A DNA stretch of 64,000 nt. It comes from Roseomonas genomospecies 6. Its GTDB lineage: Bacteria; Pseudomonadota; Alphaproteobacteria; Azospirillales; Azospirillaceae. The position numbers and the translations under genes are program-made. The stretch spans positions 310,001-374,000 of the forward strand of contig NZ_QOKW01000003.1 of assembly GCF_008365375.1 (NCBI RefSeq), in the 5' to 3' direction. Under the pieces are notes generated by a model. That model had not been told where the DNA came from. It saw only the letters and a program-made list of their open reading frames with translations, and searched no databases. This document shows positions 28,883-39,869 of the stretch, one piece after another (position 1 is the first letter of the stretch; the number at the start of each line of letters is the position of its first letter).

Positions 28883-30265
28883 ATGCAGCTCACGGTACTG
28901 CTCATCATTCTGGCCCTGCTCACAGTGATCGGTTACCAGATGGGCCGGTCGCGTGCCGTCGCCTCCGTCGGCGGCCGCATCGTCGAGCTTCATTCGGTGC
29001 CGTCCTACCACGGCTTCTACGTCGCCCTGTGGGCGGGGCTTCCGGCCCTGCTGCTCTTCGTCTTCTGGGGGGCGTCGGAGGGTTGGCTGGTCATGCAGAT
29101 GGTCCTGTCCGGCCTGCCGGACCGGCTCGCCAACGGCGACGCCCAGTCGCTCGGCCTGCTGCGCGCCGACATCCTGAACCTCGCCCACGGCGTCTCCACG
29201 GGCCGCGAGCCGGACCCGGAGGTGGTCGCCGCGGCGGAGCGCTACGTGCGGCTGCACGCGCTCGGCGACTGGAGCCTTCTGGTCATCGGCTGCTGCCTCG
29301 CCATCGGCGGCCTGATCTACGCCCGGGGCCGGGTCCACCCCGACATGCGCGCCCGCAACCGGGTGGAGCGCACGGTCAACGTCGCGCTGGTCGTCTGCTC
29401 GCTGGTCGCCATCCTGACCACCATCGGCATCGTGCTGTCGCTTCTGTTCGAGGCGATGCGCTTCTTCGCGGTGGTCAACCCGCTGGACTTCCTGTTCGGC
29501 ACCCACTGGAGCCCGCAGATGGCCATGCGCGCCGATCAGGTGGGGTCCAGCGGCTCCTTCGGCGCGATCCCGCTGTTCGCCGGCACGCTGCTCATCACCG
29601 GCATCGCCATGGCGGTGGCGGTTCCGGTCGGGCTGATGGCGGCCATCTTCATGTCGGAATACGCCAGCCCGCATCTGCGCACCTGGCTGAAGCCGATCCT
29701 GGAGGTGCTGGCCGGCATCCCGACCGTGGTCTACGGCTTCTTCGCCGCCCTGACCATGGCGCCCTTCGTCCGCGACGTCGGCAACAGCGTGGGGCTGGAC
29801 GTCAGCTCCGAATCGGCCCTGGCGGCGGGCTTCGTGATGGGCGTGATGATCATCCCCTTCGTCAGCTCCCTGTCGGACGACGTCATCAACGCCGTGCCGC
29901 AGAGCCTGCGCGACGGCTCCTACGGGCTGGGCGCCACCAAGTCGGAGACGATCCGGCTGGTCGTGCTGCCCGCCGCCCTTCCGGGCATCGTCGCCGCCGT
30001 CATGCTGGCGGTCAGCCGCGCCATCGGCGAGACGATGATCGTCACCATGGCCGCGGGCCTCACCGCCAACCTGACCGCCAACCCGCTGGACGCCGTGACC
30101 ACCGTGACGACCCAGATCGCCACGCTGCTGGTCGGCGACCAGGAGTTCGACAGCCCCAAGACGCTGTCGGCCTTCGGGCTGGGCCTCGTCCTGTTCGTCG
30201 TGACCCTTACCCTCAACATGGTCGCCCTCCGGGTGGTCCAGAAGTATCGAGAGAAATATGACTGA
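28883..30265 (+). CDS. pstC: Phosphate ABC transporter permease PstC
   Basis: A 460-residue permease, longer than E. coli PstC (about 319) because of an N-terminal region with extra hydrophobic segments (QLTVLLIILALLTVIGYQMG, FYVALWAGLPALLLFVFWGA). The core has the PstC EAA-like loop (RDGSYGLGATKSETIRLVVLPAALPGIVAAVMLAVSRAIGET) and about six further helices. ATG28883 is used. Its end overlaps the pstA start by 8 nt. The long form is common in alphaproteobacteria. Confidence 0.93.
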   Translation: MQLTVLLIILALLTVIGYQMGRSRAVASVGGRIVELHSVPSYHGFYVALWAGLPALLLFVFWGASEGWLVMQMVLSGLPDRLANGDAQSLGLLRADILNLAHGVSTGREPDPEVVAAAERYVRLHALGDWSLLVIGCCLAIGGLIYARGRVHPDMRARNRVERTVNVALVVCSLVAILTTIGIVLSLLFEAMRFFAVVNPLDFLFGTHWSPQMAMRADQVGSSGSFGAIPLFAGTLLITGIAMAVAVPVGLMAAIFMSEYASPHLRTWLKPILEVLAGIPTVVYGFFAALTMAPFVRDVGNSVGLDVSSESALAAGFVMGVMIIPFVSSLSDDVINAVPQSLRDGSYGLGATKSETIRLVVLPAALPGIVAAVMLAVSRAIGETMIVTMAAGLTANLTANPLDAVTTVTTQIATLLVGDQEFDSPKTLSAFGLGLVLFVVTLTLNMVALRVVQKYREKYD

Positions 30266-31556
30266 CCTCGTGGAACAGGATACGCGGGCCATGTCGGTCG
30301 CCGTTTCGAAGTCGCGCTACCAGAGTGAAGAGTTCGCCGCCCGCCTGCGCCGCCGCTACGCCGCGGAGCGCCGGTTCCGGATCGCGGGAATGGTCGCCGT
30401 CGGGATCGCCTCGCTGATGCTGGTGGTGCTTCTGGGCTCCATCGTGAGCAAGGGCTACACGGCCTTCTGGCAGGCGCAGATCCGGCTGGAGGTGACGCTG
30501 GACAAGCAGCAGGTGGAGGAGCGGAACTACACCGCCATCCTGCGCCAGGCGCTCTACGCCCAGGTCCCCACGGCCACGGACCGGGCGACCCGGCGGTCGG
30601 TGAACGACCTTCTGTCCTCCGGCGCGCCGTACGAGCTGGAGGCGATGGTCAACGCCAACCCGTCGATCGTCGGCACCACGCAGACGGTCTGGGTCCGCGC
30701 CGACGACGAGATCGACCAGTTCATGAAGGGCTTCATCCGGCGCGACGTGCCGGAGAGCGAGCGCCGGCTGAACGACGTCAAGATCGCCGCCATCGACGCG
30801 CTGGTCGCCAAGGGCTCCATCCAGAGCAGCTTCAACACCACCCTGTTCACCGCCGGCGACAGCCGCGAGCCGGAACAGGCGGGCATCCTGGGGGCCGTCG
30901 TCGGGTCCGCCCTGACGCTGGTGGTGACCATGCTGCTGTCGGTGCCCATCGGCATCGCCGCCGCGGTCTATCTGGAGGAGTTCGCGCCGAAGAACCGCTG
31001 GACCGACATGATCGAGGTGAACATCAACAACCTCGCCGCGGTGCCGTCGATCATCTTCGGCCTGCTGGGCTTGGCGGTTTTCCTCGGCTTCTTCGGGCTG
31101 CCGCGCTCCGCCCCGCTGGTCGGCGGTCTGGTGATGGCGCTGATGACCCTGCCGGTCATCATCATCGCCTCGCGTGTCGCGCTGAAGGCGGTGCCGCCCT
31201 CGATCCGCGAGGCGGCCCTGGGAGTCGGCGCCTCGCCGCTGCAGACGGTGACGCACCATGTCCTGCCGCTGGCCCTGCCGGGCATCCTGACCGGCACCAT
31301 CATCGGCATGGCCCGCGCGCTGGGCGAGACGGCGCCGCTGCTGATGATCGGCATGGTGGCCTTCATCGTGGACGTCCCGGGCGGCCTGACCGACAGCGCC
31401 ACGGCCATCCCGGTGCAGATCTACATGTGGGCGGACAGCCCCGAGCGGGCCTTCACGGAGCGCACCTCCGCGGCGATCCTGATCCTGCTCGCCTTCCTCA
31501 TCCTGATGAACGGCCTGGCCGTCTTCCTGCGCAAGAAATTCGAGAGGCGTTGGTAA
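30258..31556 (+). CDS. pstA: Phosphate ABC transporter permease PstA
   Basis: A 432-residue permease with an N-terminal cytoplasmic basic stretch, a first helix ([22 protein letters not shown]), a periplasmic domain of about 150 residues, and a core with the EAA-like loop [46 protein letters not shown]. It forms the phosphate channel with PstC. The gene overlaps pstC by 8 nt, so translation is coupled. Long form of PstA as in other alphaproteobacteria. Confidence 0.93.
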   Translation: MTDLVEQDTRAMSVAVSKSRYQSEEFAARLRRRYAAERRFRIAGMVAVGIASLMLVVLLGSIVSKGYTAFWQAQIRLEVTLDKQQVEERNYTAILRQALYAQVPTATDRATRRSVNDLLSSGAPYELEAMVNANPSIVGTTQTVWVRADDEIDQFMKGFIRRDVPESERRLNDVKIAAIDALVAKGSIQSSFNTTLFTAGDSREPEQAGILGAVVGSALTLVVTMLLSVPIGIAAAVYLEEFAPKNRWTDMIEVNINNLAAVPSIIFGLLGLAVFLGFFGLPRSAPLVGGLVMALMTLPVIIIASRVALKAVPPSIREAALGVGASPLQTVTHHVLPLALPGILTGTIIGMARALGETAPLLMIGMVAFIVDVPGGLTDSATAIPVQIYMWADSPERAFTERTSAAILILLAFLILMNGLAVFLRKKFERRW

Positions 31557-31560
31557 CCCC

Positions 31561-32379
31561 ATGAGCGTCCAGACCCACATTCCGGCCACGGCCATGGCTC
31601 CGCGTCCCGCCGCCGGCCCCCACGGCACCAAGATGGTCGCCCGCGACGTCAAGGTGTTCTACGGGGCCAAGCAGGCGCTCAAGGGCATCAACCTGGACAT
31701 CCAGGAGAACCGCGTGATGGCCCTGATCGGGCCGTCCGGCTGCGGCAAGTCCACGTTCCTGCGCTGCCTGAACCGCATGAACGACACCATCGAGAACTGC
31801 CGCGTCGAAGGGCTGATCGCGCTCGACGGCGAGGACGTCTACGGCAAGTCCATCGACGCGGTGCAGCTCCGCGCCCGCGTCGGCATGGTCTTCCAGAAGC
31901 CGAACCCGTTCCCGAAGTCGATCTACGACAACATCGCCTACGGCCCGCGCATCCACGGCATCGCGAGCCACCGCGACGAGATGGACGAGATCGTCCAGAC
32001 CTCGCTGAAGCGCGCCGGCCTGTGGAACGAGGTGAAGGACCGCCTGCGCGAGCCGGGCACCGGCCTGTCCGGCGGCCAGCAGCAGCGCCTGTGCATCGCC
32101 CGCGCCATCGCGGTCAGCCCCGAAGTGATCCTGATGGACGAGCCCTGCTCGGCGCTCGACCCCATCGCGACGGCCCACATCGAGGAGCTGATCGACGAGC
32201 TGCGCGAGAACTACACGATCGTCATCGTCACCCACAACATGCAGCAGGCGGCCCGCGTCTCCCAGAAGACCGCCTTCTTCCATCTGGGCGACATGGTGGA
32301 GTGCGACGACACCGAGGAAATCTTCACCAACCCGCGGGACGAGCGCACCCAGGGCTACATCACCGGCCGCTACGGCTGA
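31561..32379 (+). CDS. pstB: Phosphate ABC transporter ATPase PstB
   Basis: A 272-residue ATPase of the phosphate importer. Walker [10 protein letters not shown], PstB-type [10 protein letters not shown], signature [16 protein letters not shown], Walker [13 protein letters not shown], and the switch region [12 protein letters not shown]. It is 4 bp after pstA and powers PstCA. It also takes part in PhoR inhibition with PhoU at high phosphate. Confidence 0.96.
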   Translation: MSVQTHIPATAMAPRPAAGPHGTKMVARDVKVFYGAKQALKGINLDIQENRVMALIGPSGCGKSTFLRCLNRMNDTIENCRVEGLIALDGEDVYGKSIDAVQLRARVGMVFQKPNPFPKSIYDNIAYGPRIHGIASHRDEMDEIVQTSLKRAGLWNEVKDRLREPGTGLSGGQQQRLCIARAIAVSPEVILMDEPCSALDPIATAHIEELIDELRENYTIVIVTHNMQQAARVSQKTAFFHLGDMVECDDTEEIFTNPRDERTQGYITGRYG

Positions 32380-32431
32380 TCCCCTCGCACGGCCCCCGCC
32401 GCGACTCCTCCTTCAGCGAAGGACGTGAAGC

Positions 32432-33220
32432 ATGAGCACCGAACACATCGTGCGTTCCTTCGCGCACGAACTTCAGCGCCTGTCCAACCTGATCACCCAG
32501 ATGGGCGGCGTGGCCGAAGCGCAGGTGGACGCCGCCGTGAAGGCGGTGGCCCGCCGCGACGTCGCGCTGGCCGCCCAGGTCATGCAGGCCGACCAGCGCA
32601 TCGACGCCTACGAGCGCGACATCGACGCCGAGGCCGTGCGGCTGCTCGCCCTGCGCCAGCCGCTGGCCCAGGATCTGCGCGAGATCGTGTCGGCGCTGAA
32701 GATCGCGTCGGACCTGGAGCGGATCGGCGACTACGCCTCGAACATCGCCAAGCGCTCGCTTGCGCTGGCCCAGGTGCCGGTGGTGCGCCCGGCGGTGGCC
32801 ATCCCGCGCATGGGGCGGCTGGTCGAATCGATCATGAAGGACGTGCTGGACGCCTACATCGAGCGCGACGTCCAGCGCGCCATCGCCGCCTGGGAACGCG
32901 ACGAGGAGTTGGACGACCTCTACACCAGCCTGTTCCGCGAGGTCCTGACCTACATGATGGAGGACCCGCGCAACATCACGCCCTGCACGCACCTGCTGTT
33001 CATGGCGAAGAACCTGGAGCGGATCGGCGACCACGCGACCAACATCGCCGAGACCATCCACTACCTGGTGGTCGGGAGGACGCTGCGCGCCGAGCGCCCG
33101 AAGAACGACGGCAGCAGCTTCGCCGTGGTGGCGCCGGACGGCCCCGCCGCGGGCGCGGCGGAACGGGGATTGCCGCCGGACGGCGGTCCGGATAACGATG
33201 GAGCGGGACATGCCGCGTGA
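32432..33220 (+). CDS. phoU: Phosphate signalling protein PhoU
   Basis: A 262-residue all-helical protein with two PhoU repeats, each with the metal-binding E/DxxxD patterns (LKIASDLERIGDYASNIAKR and LLFMAKNLERIGDHATNIAETI). It links PstB and PhoR and turns PhoR off when phosphate is plentiful. The C-terminal tail (about 225-262) is low-complexity and variable. It lies between pstB and phoB. The last part of phoU is close to alternative phoB starts. Confidence 0.95.
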   Translation: MSTEHIVRSFAHELQRLSNLITQMGGVAEAQVDAAVKAVARRDVALAAQVMQADQRIDAYERDIDAEAVRLLALRQPLAQDLREIVSALKIASDLERIGDYASNIAKRSLALAQVPVVRPAVAIPRMGRLVESIMKDVLDAYIERDVQRAIAAWERDEELDDLYTSLFREVLTYMMEDPRNITPCTHLLFMAKNLERIGDHATNIAETIHYLVVGRTLRAERPKNDGSSFAVVAPDGPAAGAAERGLPPDGGPDNDGAGHAA

Positions 33221-33251
33221 CGGCGAGACGCGCAGTGGGAGCGGGGCAAGC

Positions 33252-33956
<705 letters not shown>

Positions 33957-33989
33957 GCGTTTTTCCTGGGGAAACGCGCGGGCATTGGT

Positions 33990-34116
33990 CCTGCCCCCTC
34001 CCTAACCCTTCCTCGCTGCGCGAGGGAGGGGACTAAGTTCCCTCTCCTGCGTCAGCGGGGGAGGGAAGGGGCCCGCGGCGAAGCCGTGGGAAGGGTGGGG
34101 GCAGTGTGCGTGGGGG
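33990..34116. repeat. Cluster of C/G-rich inverted repeats after phoB
   Basis: Consecutive short palindromes fill the gap: CCCTCCC...GGGAGGG around a TCGCTGCGCGA core, then TTCCCTC...AGGGAA, then CCCGCGGC-type pairing. The first shares CCCCTCCCTAACCCT with the repeat at 60038. It lies between phoB and a convergent gene, where it could end transcripts. Confidence 0.6.
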
Positions 34117-34122
34117 CAACCG

Positions 34123-34377
34123 CTACTCCAGCAACCCCACCGCCTCCCGCAAAATCTCCACCTTCGGCCCGAAGCGCTTCGCCGGGTCGCTCTCCTCGAT
34201 GAAGCCGATCATCACACGCAGGGCGTGCGCCACCCGCGGGGCCAGACCGGGGTGCGCCCTCACATGCTCCGCCAGATGGGCCAGCGCGTCCCGGTAGGGG
34301 CGGCCCTCGAAGCCTTCCGCGGCGATCGCCTCGAAGCGGTTGGCCTGCTCGATCACCAGGCTGTGGTCGTCGGTCAT
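34123..34377 (-). CDS. Small hypothetical helical protein
   Basis: An 84-residue protein (MTDDHSLVIEQANRFEAIAA...) with no signal, membrane segment or cysteine, rich in helix formers. A GTG at 34386 is also in frame and would overlap the stop of the upstream DsrE-like gene (GTGA), so the two are likely co-transcribed and perhaps coupled. I do not recognise the family. Confidence 0.55.
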   Translation of the reverse strand: MTDDHSLVIEQANRFEAIAAEGFEGRPYRDALAHLAEHVRAHPGLAPRVAHALRVMIGFIEESDPAKRFGPKVEILREAVGLLE

Positions 34378-34382
34378 GCCGC

Positions 34383-34820
34383 TCACACGAACAGGATCGC
34401 GCCGGTCTTCGGCGCGTCGTTCAGAAAGGTGACGACGCCGCCGGTTTTCACCGGCACGTCGGCGCGCAGCGGTGCGCCCGTGGGTAGGCCGAGCGCGCGC
34501 AGGCCCATCTCGCAGGCCATGACCGTGACCTTCAGCATCACGCAGGCTTCCAGAAGCTCCTCGAAGCCGGCCAGCCCGTTGGCGGTGAAGAAGGCGTCGC
34601 GCTCCGCCGGGCGGCTGCCGTCGTCGGCGGGGTCCAGCCGGTGCCAGCCCGGCGCGCCGTCCGCGTCCGCGGCCAGCAGCGTGTTCAGCGCGCGGCCCGT
34701 GAAGAACAGCGTGACCTTGCGGTTGGTCGCCGCCGCCGCGCTGGCCGTCACCAGGGCGTAGTGAACGCGGTCGAAGCCGCCCGCGAACAGGACGATGGAC
34801 AGGCTTTCGGGACCTTCCAT
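34383..34820 (-). CDS. DsrE/DsrF-like sulfur-relay family protein
   Basis: A 145-residue DsrE-fold protein, cytoplasmic. It starts SLSIVLFAGGFDRVHYALVTASAAAATNRKVTLFFTGRAL, the fold's first strand-helix-strand, and has two Cys near the family active position (LLEACVMLKVTVMACEMGLRALGL). These proteins carry persulfide sulfur or act as peroxiredoxin-like proteins. The neighbours are MoeB (a sulfur-carrier activator) upstream and a small hypothetical downstream, suggesting a shared sulfur-transfer role. ATG34820 has AGGA upstream. Confidence 0.75.
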   Translation of the reverse strand: MEGPESLSIVLFAGGFDRVHYALVTASAAAATNRKVTLFFTGRALNTLLAADADGAPGWHRLDPADDGSRPAERDAFFTANGLAGFEELLEACVMLKVTVMACEMGLRALGLPTGAPLRADVPVKTGGVVTFLNDAPKTGAILFV

Positions 34821-34845
34821 GAGGCAGAATCCTCCCAGGCGCCGC

Positions 34846-35634
34846 TCAGTGGGCGGACAGGTCGTGGATGGTCGGGTGGGTGCCGCACAGCGGGCAGTCC
34901 GGGTCGCGGCGGACCGTGATGCGCTGGAAGGAGGCGTGCAGCGTGTCCAGCATCATCAGGCTGCCCGACAGCCCCTCGCCGACGCCCATGATCTCCTTCA
35001 GCACCTCCGTCGCCTGGAGCGAGCCGACGAAGCCGGCCAGCGCCCCCAGAACGCCGCCTTCGGAGCAGGACGGCACCAGACCGCGCGGCGGCGGTTCCGG
35101 GAACAGGCAGCGGTAGCAGGGGTGCGGGTCGCCGCGATGCGCCTTGAAGGTGGAGACCTGCCCGTCGAACCGCAGGATCGCCGCCGACACCAGCGTCTTC
35201 TTCGCGAAATAGCAGGCGTCGTTCAGAAGGAAGCGCGTGGCGAAATTGTCCGACCCGTCCGCCACGATGTCGTAGCGCCCGATCAAGTCCAGCGCGTTGT
35301 CCTTGGTCAGCCGGGTCTTGTGGACCTCCACCGTCACGTCGGGGTTCAGCGCGCGGATGCGGGCGGCGGCGCTCTCCACCTTCGGAACGCCCAGCGACGA
35401 TTCGTCGTGGATCACCTGCCGTTGCAGATTGGACAGGTCCACCGTGTCGTCGTCGATGACGCCGATGGTGCCCACGCCCGCCGCGGCGAGGTAGAGCAGG
35501 AGCGGCGCGCCCAGCCCGCCGGCCCCAATGACCAGGACGCGGGCGCGAAGAAGCGCTTCCTGCCCGATTCCGCCGACTTCCGGCAGGATGATGTGGCGGG
35601 AATAGCGGTGAAGCTGAGTGTCGGTGAAGTCCAT
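34846..35634 (-). CDS. moeB: MoeB/ThiF-type sulfur-carrier adenylyltransferase
   Basis: A 262-residue E1-like enzyme. The nucleotide-binding motif VLVIGAGGLGAP, the R-R motif region (NLQRQVIHDESSLGVPKVESAA), DGSDNFATRFLLND, and two zinc-binding CxxC pairs (CYRC and CPLC) are visible. It adenylates the C-terminal Gly of a MoaD or ThiS carrier before sulfur loading. No rhodanese domain is fused, so it is MoeB-like, not MOCS3-like. It is 25 bp upstream of the DsrE-like gene on the same strand. Confidence 0.9.
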   Translation of the reverse strand: MDFTDTQLHRYSRHIILPEVGGIGQEALLRARVLVIGAGGLGAPLLLYLAAAGVGTIGVIDDDTVDLSNLQRQVIHDESSLGVPKVESAAARIRALNPDVTVEVHKTRLTKDNALDLIGRYDIVADGSDNFATRFLLNDACYFAKKTLVSAAILRFDGQVSTFKAHRGDPHPCYRCLFPEPPPRGLVPSCSEGGVLGALAGFVGSLQATEVLKEIMGVGEGLSGSLMMLDTLHASFQRITVRRDPDCPLCGTHPTIHDLSAH

Positions 35635-35722
35635 GATCGGGAGAATAGCGCGGAACGCCCCGTCCCGCGCAAGCCCTTCGGTCAGGGGCGGGGCGGGGTC
35701 AAGGCCGGGGCGGGCCGCGGCG

Positions 35723-36535
35723 TCAGGCGAGCAGGCTCATCTTGTAGGGGGTGCCTTTCGAGGCGTTGGACGTCTTGGTCGAATCCTCCGCCGCCCACTG
35801 CCTCAACCGGGCCTCGCGCTCCCGCATGATCTTGTCGAACGGGCGTTCCTCGGTCGTGTCTTCGGGCGACTTGGCGACCTTCTGAACGAAGTTCATCTGA
35901 TAGGGGATTTCGCCGACCACGTTCTTGGGCGGGACGATCACCAGCTCGTACTGGCCGGGTTCGATCTTGAAGCTGGGCTTCTTCAGCATGTCCTGGCCCG
36001 ATTTCGCCGGGTCCATCGTGTCGCCGGAGGCCACGACCTTGCCTTCCTTGCTCATGACGGCCCAGCGCGTGTAGGGCAGGGACATGTTGCCGACGAACTC
36101 GCCGCCCTGGGCGACGGTCAGCGTGTGCTTCTGGACGCCGGAGTCGTTCCCCACCACGGCGCGCGCCGTGCCCTTCATCTGGGCGCCGGACCCCACCATC
36201 ATGACGTTCTGGCGTTCGGTGATGTCCAGCGTGTATTCGCGGTTGTTCACGCCCTTCACGGCCTGGGAGATGACCGCCGTGTAGGTGCCGGGGCCGAGCT
36301 TCGCGCTGGTCTGCGCCGCTTCGTTCTTGGCCTTCGCTTCGGCGACGACCTTGTTGTTCTGGTCGACGATCTTGATGTTGGTGTTGATGTCGGAGATCTT
36401 GAAATTGAATTCGCCGGTCTTCGACACCGTGAACTGGCGATAGTCGGTGGACGCGAGCTTGGAGTCCAATTCGTTGGTGATGCCGCGGAACTGGAACCAG
36501 TTCATCGTCGAGGCATTCGGAACCGTGACGCCCAT
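35723..36535 (-). CDS. Beta-rich hypothetical protein, PPC-like repeats, no signal peptide
   Basis: A 270-residue protein. Two similar beta-rich halves (strand patterns such as FTVSKTGEFNFKIS...YTAVISQA and TLTVAQGGEFVGNMS...YELVIVPP) resemble pre-peptidase C-terminal type sandwich domains. It has no signal peptide, transmembrane helix or cysteine, and Lys, Thr and Asn are enriched relative to its GC-rich neighbours. The C-terminus (GTPYKMSLLA) is short and hydrophobic. The start at 36535 is preceded by GGAGG. Upstream is an AT-rich, promoter-like stretch. Function and location are unknown; type I secretion is conceivable. Confidence 0.6.
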   Translation of the reverse strand: MGVTVPNASTMNWFQFRGITNELDSKLASTDYRQFTVSKTGEFNFKISDINTNIKIVDQNNKVVAEAKAKNEAAQTSAKLGPGTYTAVISQAVKGVNNREYTLDITERQNVMMVGSGAQMKGTARAVVGNDSGVQKHTLTVAQGGEFVGNMSLPYTRWAVMSKEGKVVASGDTMDPAKSGQDMLKKPSFKIEPGQYELVIVPPKNVVGEIPYQMNFVQKVAKSPEDTTEERPFDKIMREREARLRQWAAEDSTKTSNASKGTPYKMSLLA

Positions 36536-36825
36536 GATGGCCTCCCCCCGCTTGTCCTGCGCCGTCGGGCGGTGCCGCCGCACATCGGACCGAGGGCCGA
36601 AACGGCACCGAACCACCGGCAACCGTGCCGGCTCGGACACTCCAAATTACTAAAATCCAATCTTTCTGTCAAATTGCGCCCCGGACCGCCAGGGCGAGCA
36701 CAAAAGACCGGACGATCGCAACTCTACATCAGGATGCGGGGTCGTGCAATATTCGCCGCCCGGTTGCGCCGGGGCGGAGCCGGGTTTCCGGCACCGCTCC
36801 GGCGGCGGACAGAGGGGCGGGACGC
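36536..36825. other. Intergenic region with promoter-like AT-rich stretch
   Basis: About 290 bp without a gene. The segment around 36640-36675 (ACTCCAAATTACTAAAATCC and TTTCTGTCAAATT) is AT-rich and likely contains the promoter of the beta-rich hypothetical. The cysK side is GC-rich and shows no hairpin with a T-run. I see no RNA gene. Confidence 0.5.
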
Positions 36826-37785
<960 letters not shown>

Positions 37786-37860
37786 TTTTCACTCCTCCGG
37801 TGTGTGGTATTTTCCCACTTTTCACAGCGTGTTATGAATTTAACCGCTTTCCGGGTGGGT

Positions 37861-38319
37861 TTAAATCGTAAAATCGATGCGGTCTTCGGTCTCGCTCTCC
37901 ACGCCCGCGGTTCGGGCGCGCAGGCAGAGATCCTCGATGGTGATGTCGTCGAGCTTCTTCATGCATTCGTCCTGAAGCTCGGTCCACAGCGGGCGGACCA
38001 CCTTGTGCCCCAGGATGGAGCCCGCCGGCTCCTCGATGGGGTCGGTCGCGGTTTCCATGGAGCGCACGACCGTCACGATCTCGCCCAGCGTGATCCGCCG
38101 GCGCTCGCGGGCCAGCCGGTAGCCGCCGCGCGGCCCCCGCACGCCGGCCAGAATGCCGTCGCGGACGAGCTGCTGGAGAACCTGCTCCAGATAGCGCTTG
38201 GGGATGCCCTGGCGGCGGGTGATCTCGCCGGACTGCACGGGTTCCGTGCCGGCGTTGTAGGCGATGTCCAGCACCGCCTCGATCGCGAACATGAGCTTCT
38301 TGGAGATGCGGAGCATCAT
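37861..38319 (-). CDS. Rrf2-family transcriptional regulator (CymR/IscR-like fold)
   Basis: A 152-residue Rrf2-type winged-helix protein. The DNA-binding part contains FAIEAVLDIAYN...ITRRQGIPKRYLEQVLQQLVRDGILAGVRGPRGGYRLA. The three-cysteine cluster that ligates [2Fe-2S] in IscR is missing; only two Cys (DECMKK, EDLCLRA) are present. Together with the adjacent cysK this suggests a CymR-type cysteine regulator. The ATG (with AGGAG) overlaps the coaBC stop codon, so it is coupled to coaBC. Likely target, cysK itself, is inferred. Confidence 0.85.
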   Translation of the reverse strand: MMLRISKKLMFAIEAVLDIAYNAGTEPVQSGEITRRQGIPKRYLEQVLQQLVRDGILAGVRGPRGGYRLARERRRITLGEIVTVVRSMETATDPIEEPAGSILGHKVVRPLWTELQDECMKKLDDITIEDLCLRARTAGVESETEDRIDFTI

Positions 38320-39587
38320 TTCGACTCCTGGGAGATCGGAGTGGGAGGGGCTGGATTGGTGGAGGGCGGATCGAAGTGCTGGGCGACGGCGTCGGCCAGA
38401 CGGGCGGCCACGGCGTCCTTGCCCATGGTGGGCCAGTTCTCCACGCCGTCCGCGCGGATCAGGTGGACGGTGTTGTCGGCCCCGCCGAAGGTGGTGGTGC
38501 CCGGCGAGACGTCGTTGGCGACGATCCAGTCGCAACCCTTGCGGATGCGCTTGGCGACCGCATAGTCCACCACGTTGCCGGTCTCCGCGGCGAAGCCGAT
38601 CACCAGCGCCGGACGCCGCGCCCCGGCCTGGGACAGGGTCGCCAGGATGTCGGGATTCTCGGTCAGGGTCAGGCTGGGCGGGCCGCCGCCGTCCTTCTTC
38701 AGCTTGCGGTCCGATTCGCCCGCCACGCGCCAATCGGCGACGGCGGCGGCGCAAACGGCGATGTCCACGGGCAGGGCCGACTCGCAGGCCGCCAGCATCT
38801 CCCGCGCCGTCTCGATGGGGCGCACGGTGCAGCCGGGCGGGTCGGGCAGGCGGGTCGGGCCGCTGACCAGCGTCACCTCCGCCCCCAGCCGCCGCAGCGC
38901 CTCCGCGATGGCGTGCCCCTGCTTGCCGGAGGAACGGTTGGCGATGTAGCGCACCGGGTCGATGGGCTCCACCGTCGGGCCGCTGGTGACCAGGGCGCGC
39001 TTGCCGGCCAGCGGCCTGGGCGCGTCCTGCTCCTGGAAATGGGCGGCGATGGCCTGGACGATCTCCATCGGCTCCGCCATGCGTCCGAACCCGTACTCGC
39101 CGCAGGCCATCTCGCCCTTGTTCGGGCCGATCCGGCGCACGCCGCGCCGTTCCAGAAGCGCCAGATTGTCCCGGGTCGCCGGATGTTCCCACATGCGGAC
39201 GTTCATGGCCGGGGCGACCAGCACCGGCTTGTCGGTGGCCAGCAGGACGGTGGCCGCCAGATCGTCGGCCATGCCGGCGGCCATGCGGGCCAGCAGGTTG
39301 GCGGTGGCCGGGGCGACGACCAGAAGGTCGGCGTCGCGCGACAGTTGGATGTGCCCCATCTCCGATTCGTCGGTGAGGGACCACAAATCCTGATAGACGG
39401 TGTCCTCCGTCAGCGCCTGCACGGACAGGGGCGTGACGAACTGCGCCCCCGCCCGGGTCAGGACCGCGCGCACGCGCGCTCCCCGCTCCTTCAGGCGGCG
39501 GATCAGTTCCAGGCTCTTGTAGGCCGCGATGCCGCCCGCGATGACGAGCAGGATGCGCTTGCCGGACAGCAGGGATGTTTCGGCCAC
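38316..39587 (-). CDS. coaBC: Bifunctional phosphopantothenoylcysteine decarboxylase/synthetase CoaBC
   Basis: A 423-residue CoA-biosynthesis enzyme that links cysteine to phosphopantothenate and decarboxylates the product. The N-terminal flavoprotein half has LLVIAGGIAAYKSLELI, VVAPATANLLARMAAGMADDL and the active-site APAMNVRMWEHPAT. The C-terminal synthetase half has TSGPTVEPIDPVRYIANRSSGKQGHAIAEAL. The start appears to be GTG39587 (VAETSLLSG in genome reading, Met in protein). It overlaps the Rrf2 regulator start by 4 nt. Confidence 0.93.
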   Translation of the reverse strand: MAETSLLSGKRILLVIAGGIAAYKSLELIRRLKERGARVRAVLTRAGAQFVTPLSVQALTEDTVYQDLWSLTDESEMGHIQLSRDADLLVVAPATANLLARMAAGMADDLAATVLLATDKPVLVAPAMNVRMWEHPATRDNLALLERRGVRRIGPNKGEMACGEYGFGRMAEPMEIVQAIAAHFQEQDAPRPLAGKRALVTSGPTVEPIDPVRYIANRSSGKQGHAIAEALRRLGAEVTLVSGPTRLPDPPGCTVRPIETAREMLAACESALPVDIAVCAAAVADWRVAGESDRKLKKDGGGPPSLTLTENPDILATLSQAGARRPALVIGFAAETGNVVDYAVAKRIRKGCDWIVANDVSPGTTTFGGADNTVHLIRADGVENWPTMGKDAVAARLADAVAQHFDPPSTNPAPPTPISQESK

Positions 39588-39869
39588 TGGGGTCCGCCGC
39601 TCCTTGCGATGGATTTTGTAGAATTCAGATATTCCATCACGGCGCCGGGTACAAGCATCCTTCGCGCTTCCTCACAGCGATTCCGGTGTGAAATCCACAT
39701 CCATGACGGGGATGTGAAACCGGTAAGGCGCGATATTTCGTTGCGCATCCGCATTCCAGGTCTTTCGCCCACAGCCCGTCATCGCGTAGAGTGCATTTTT
39801 AAGGATTTGCTGATAACCAGCGCAGTCCGACCGCCTCCGCCGTGATTGCCGATCAAATCAAAACGGTCC

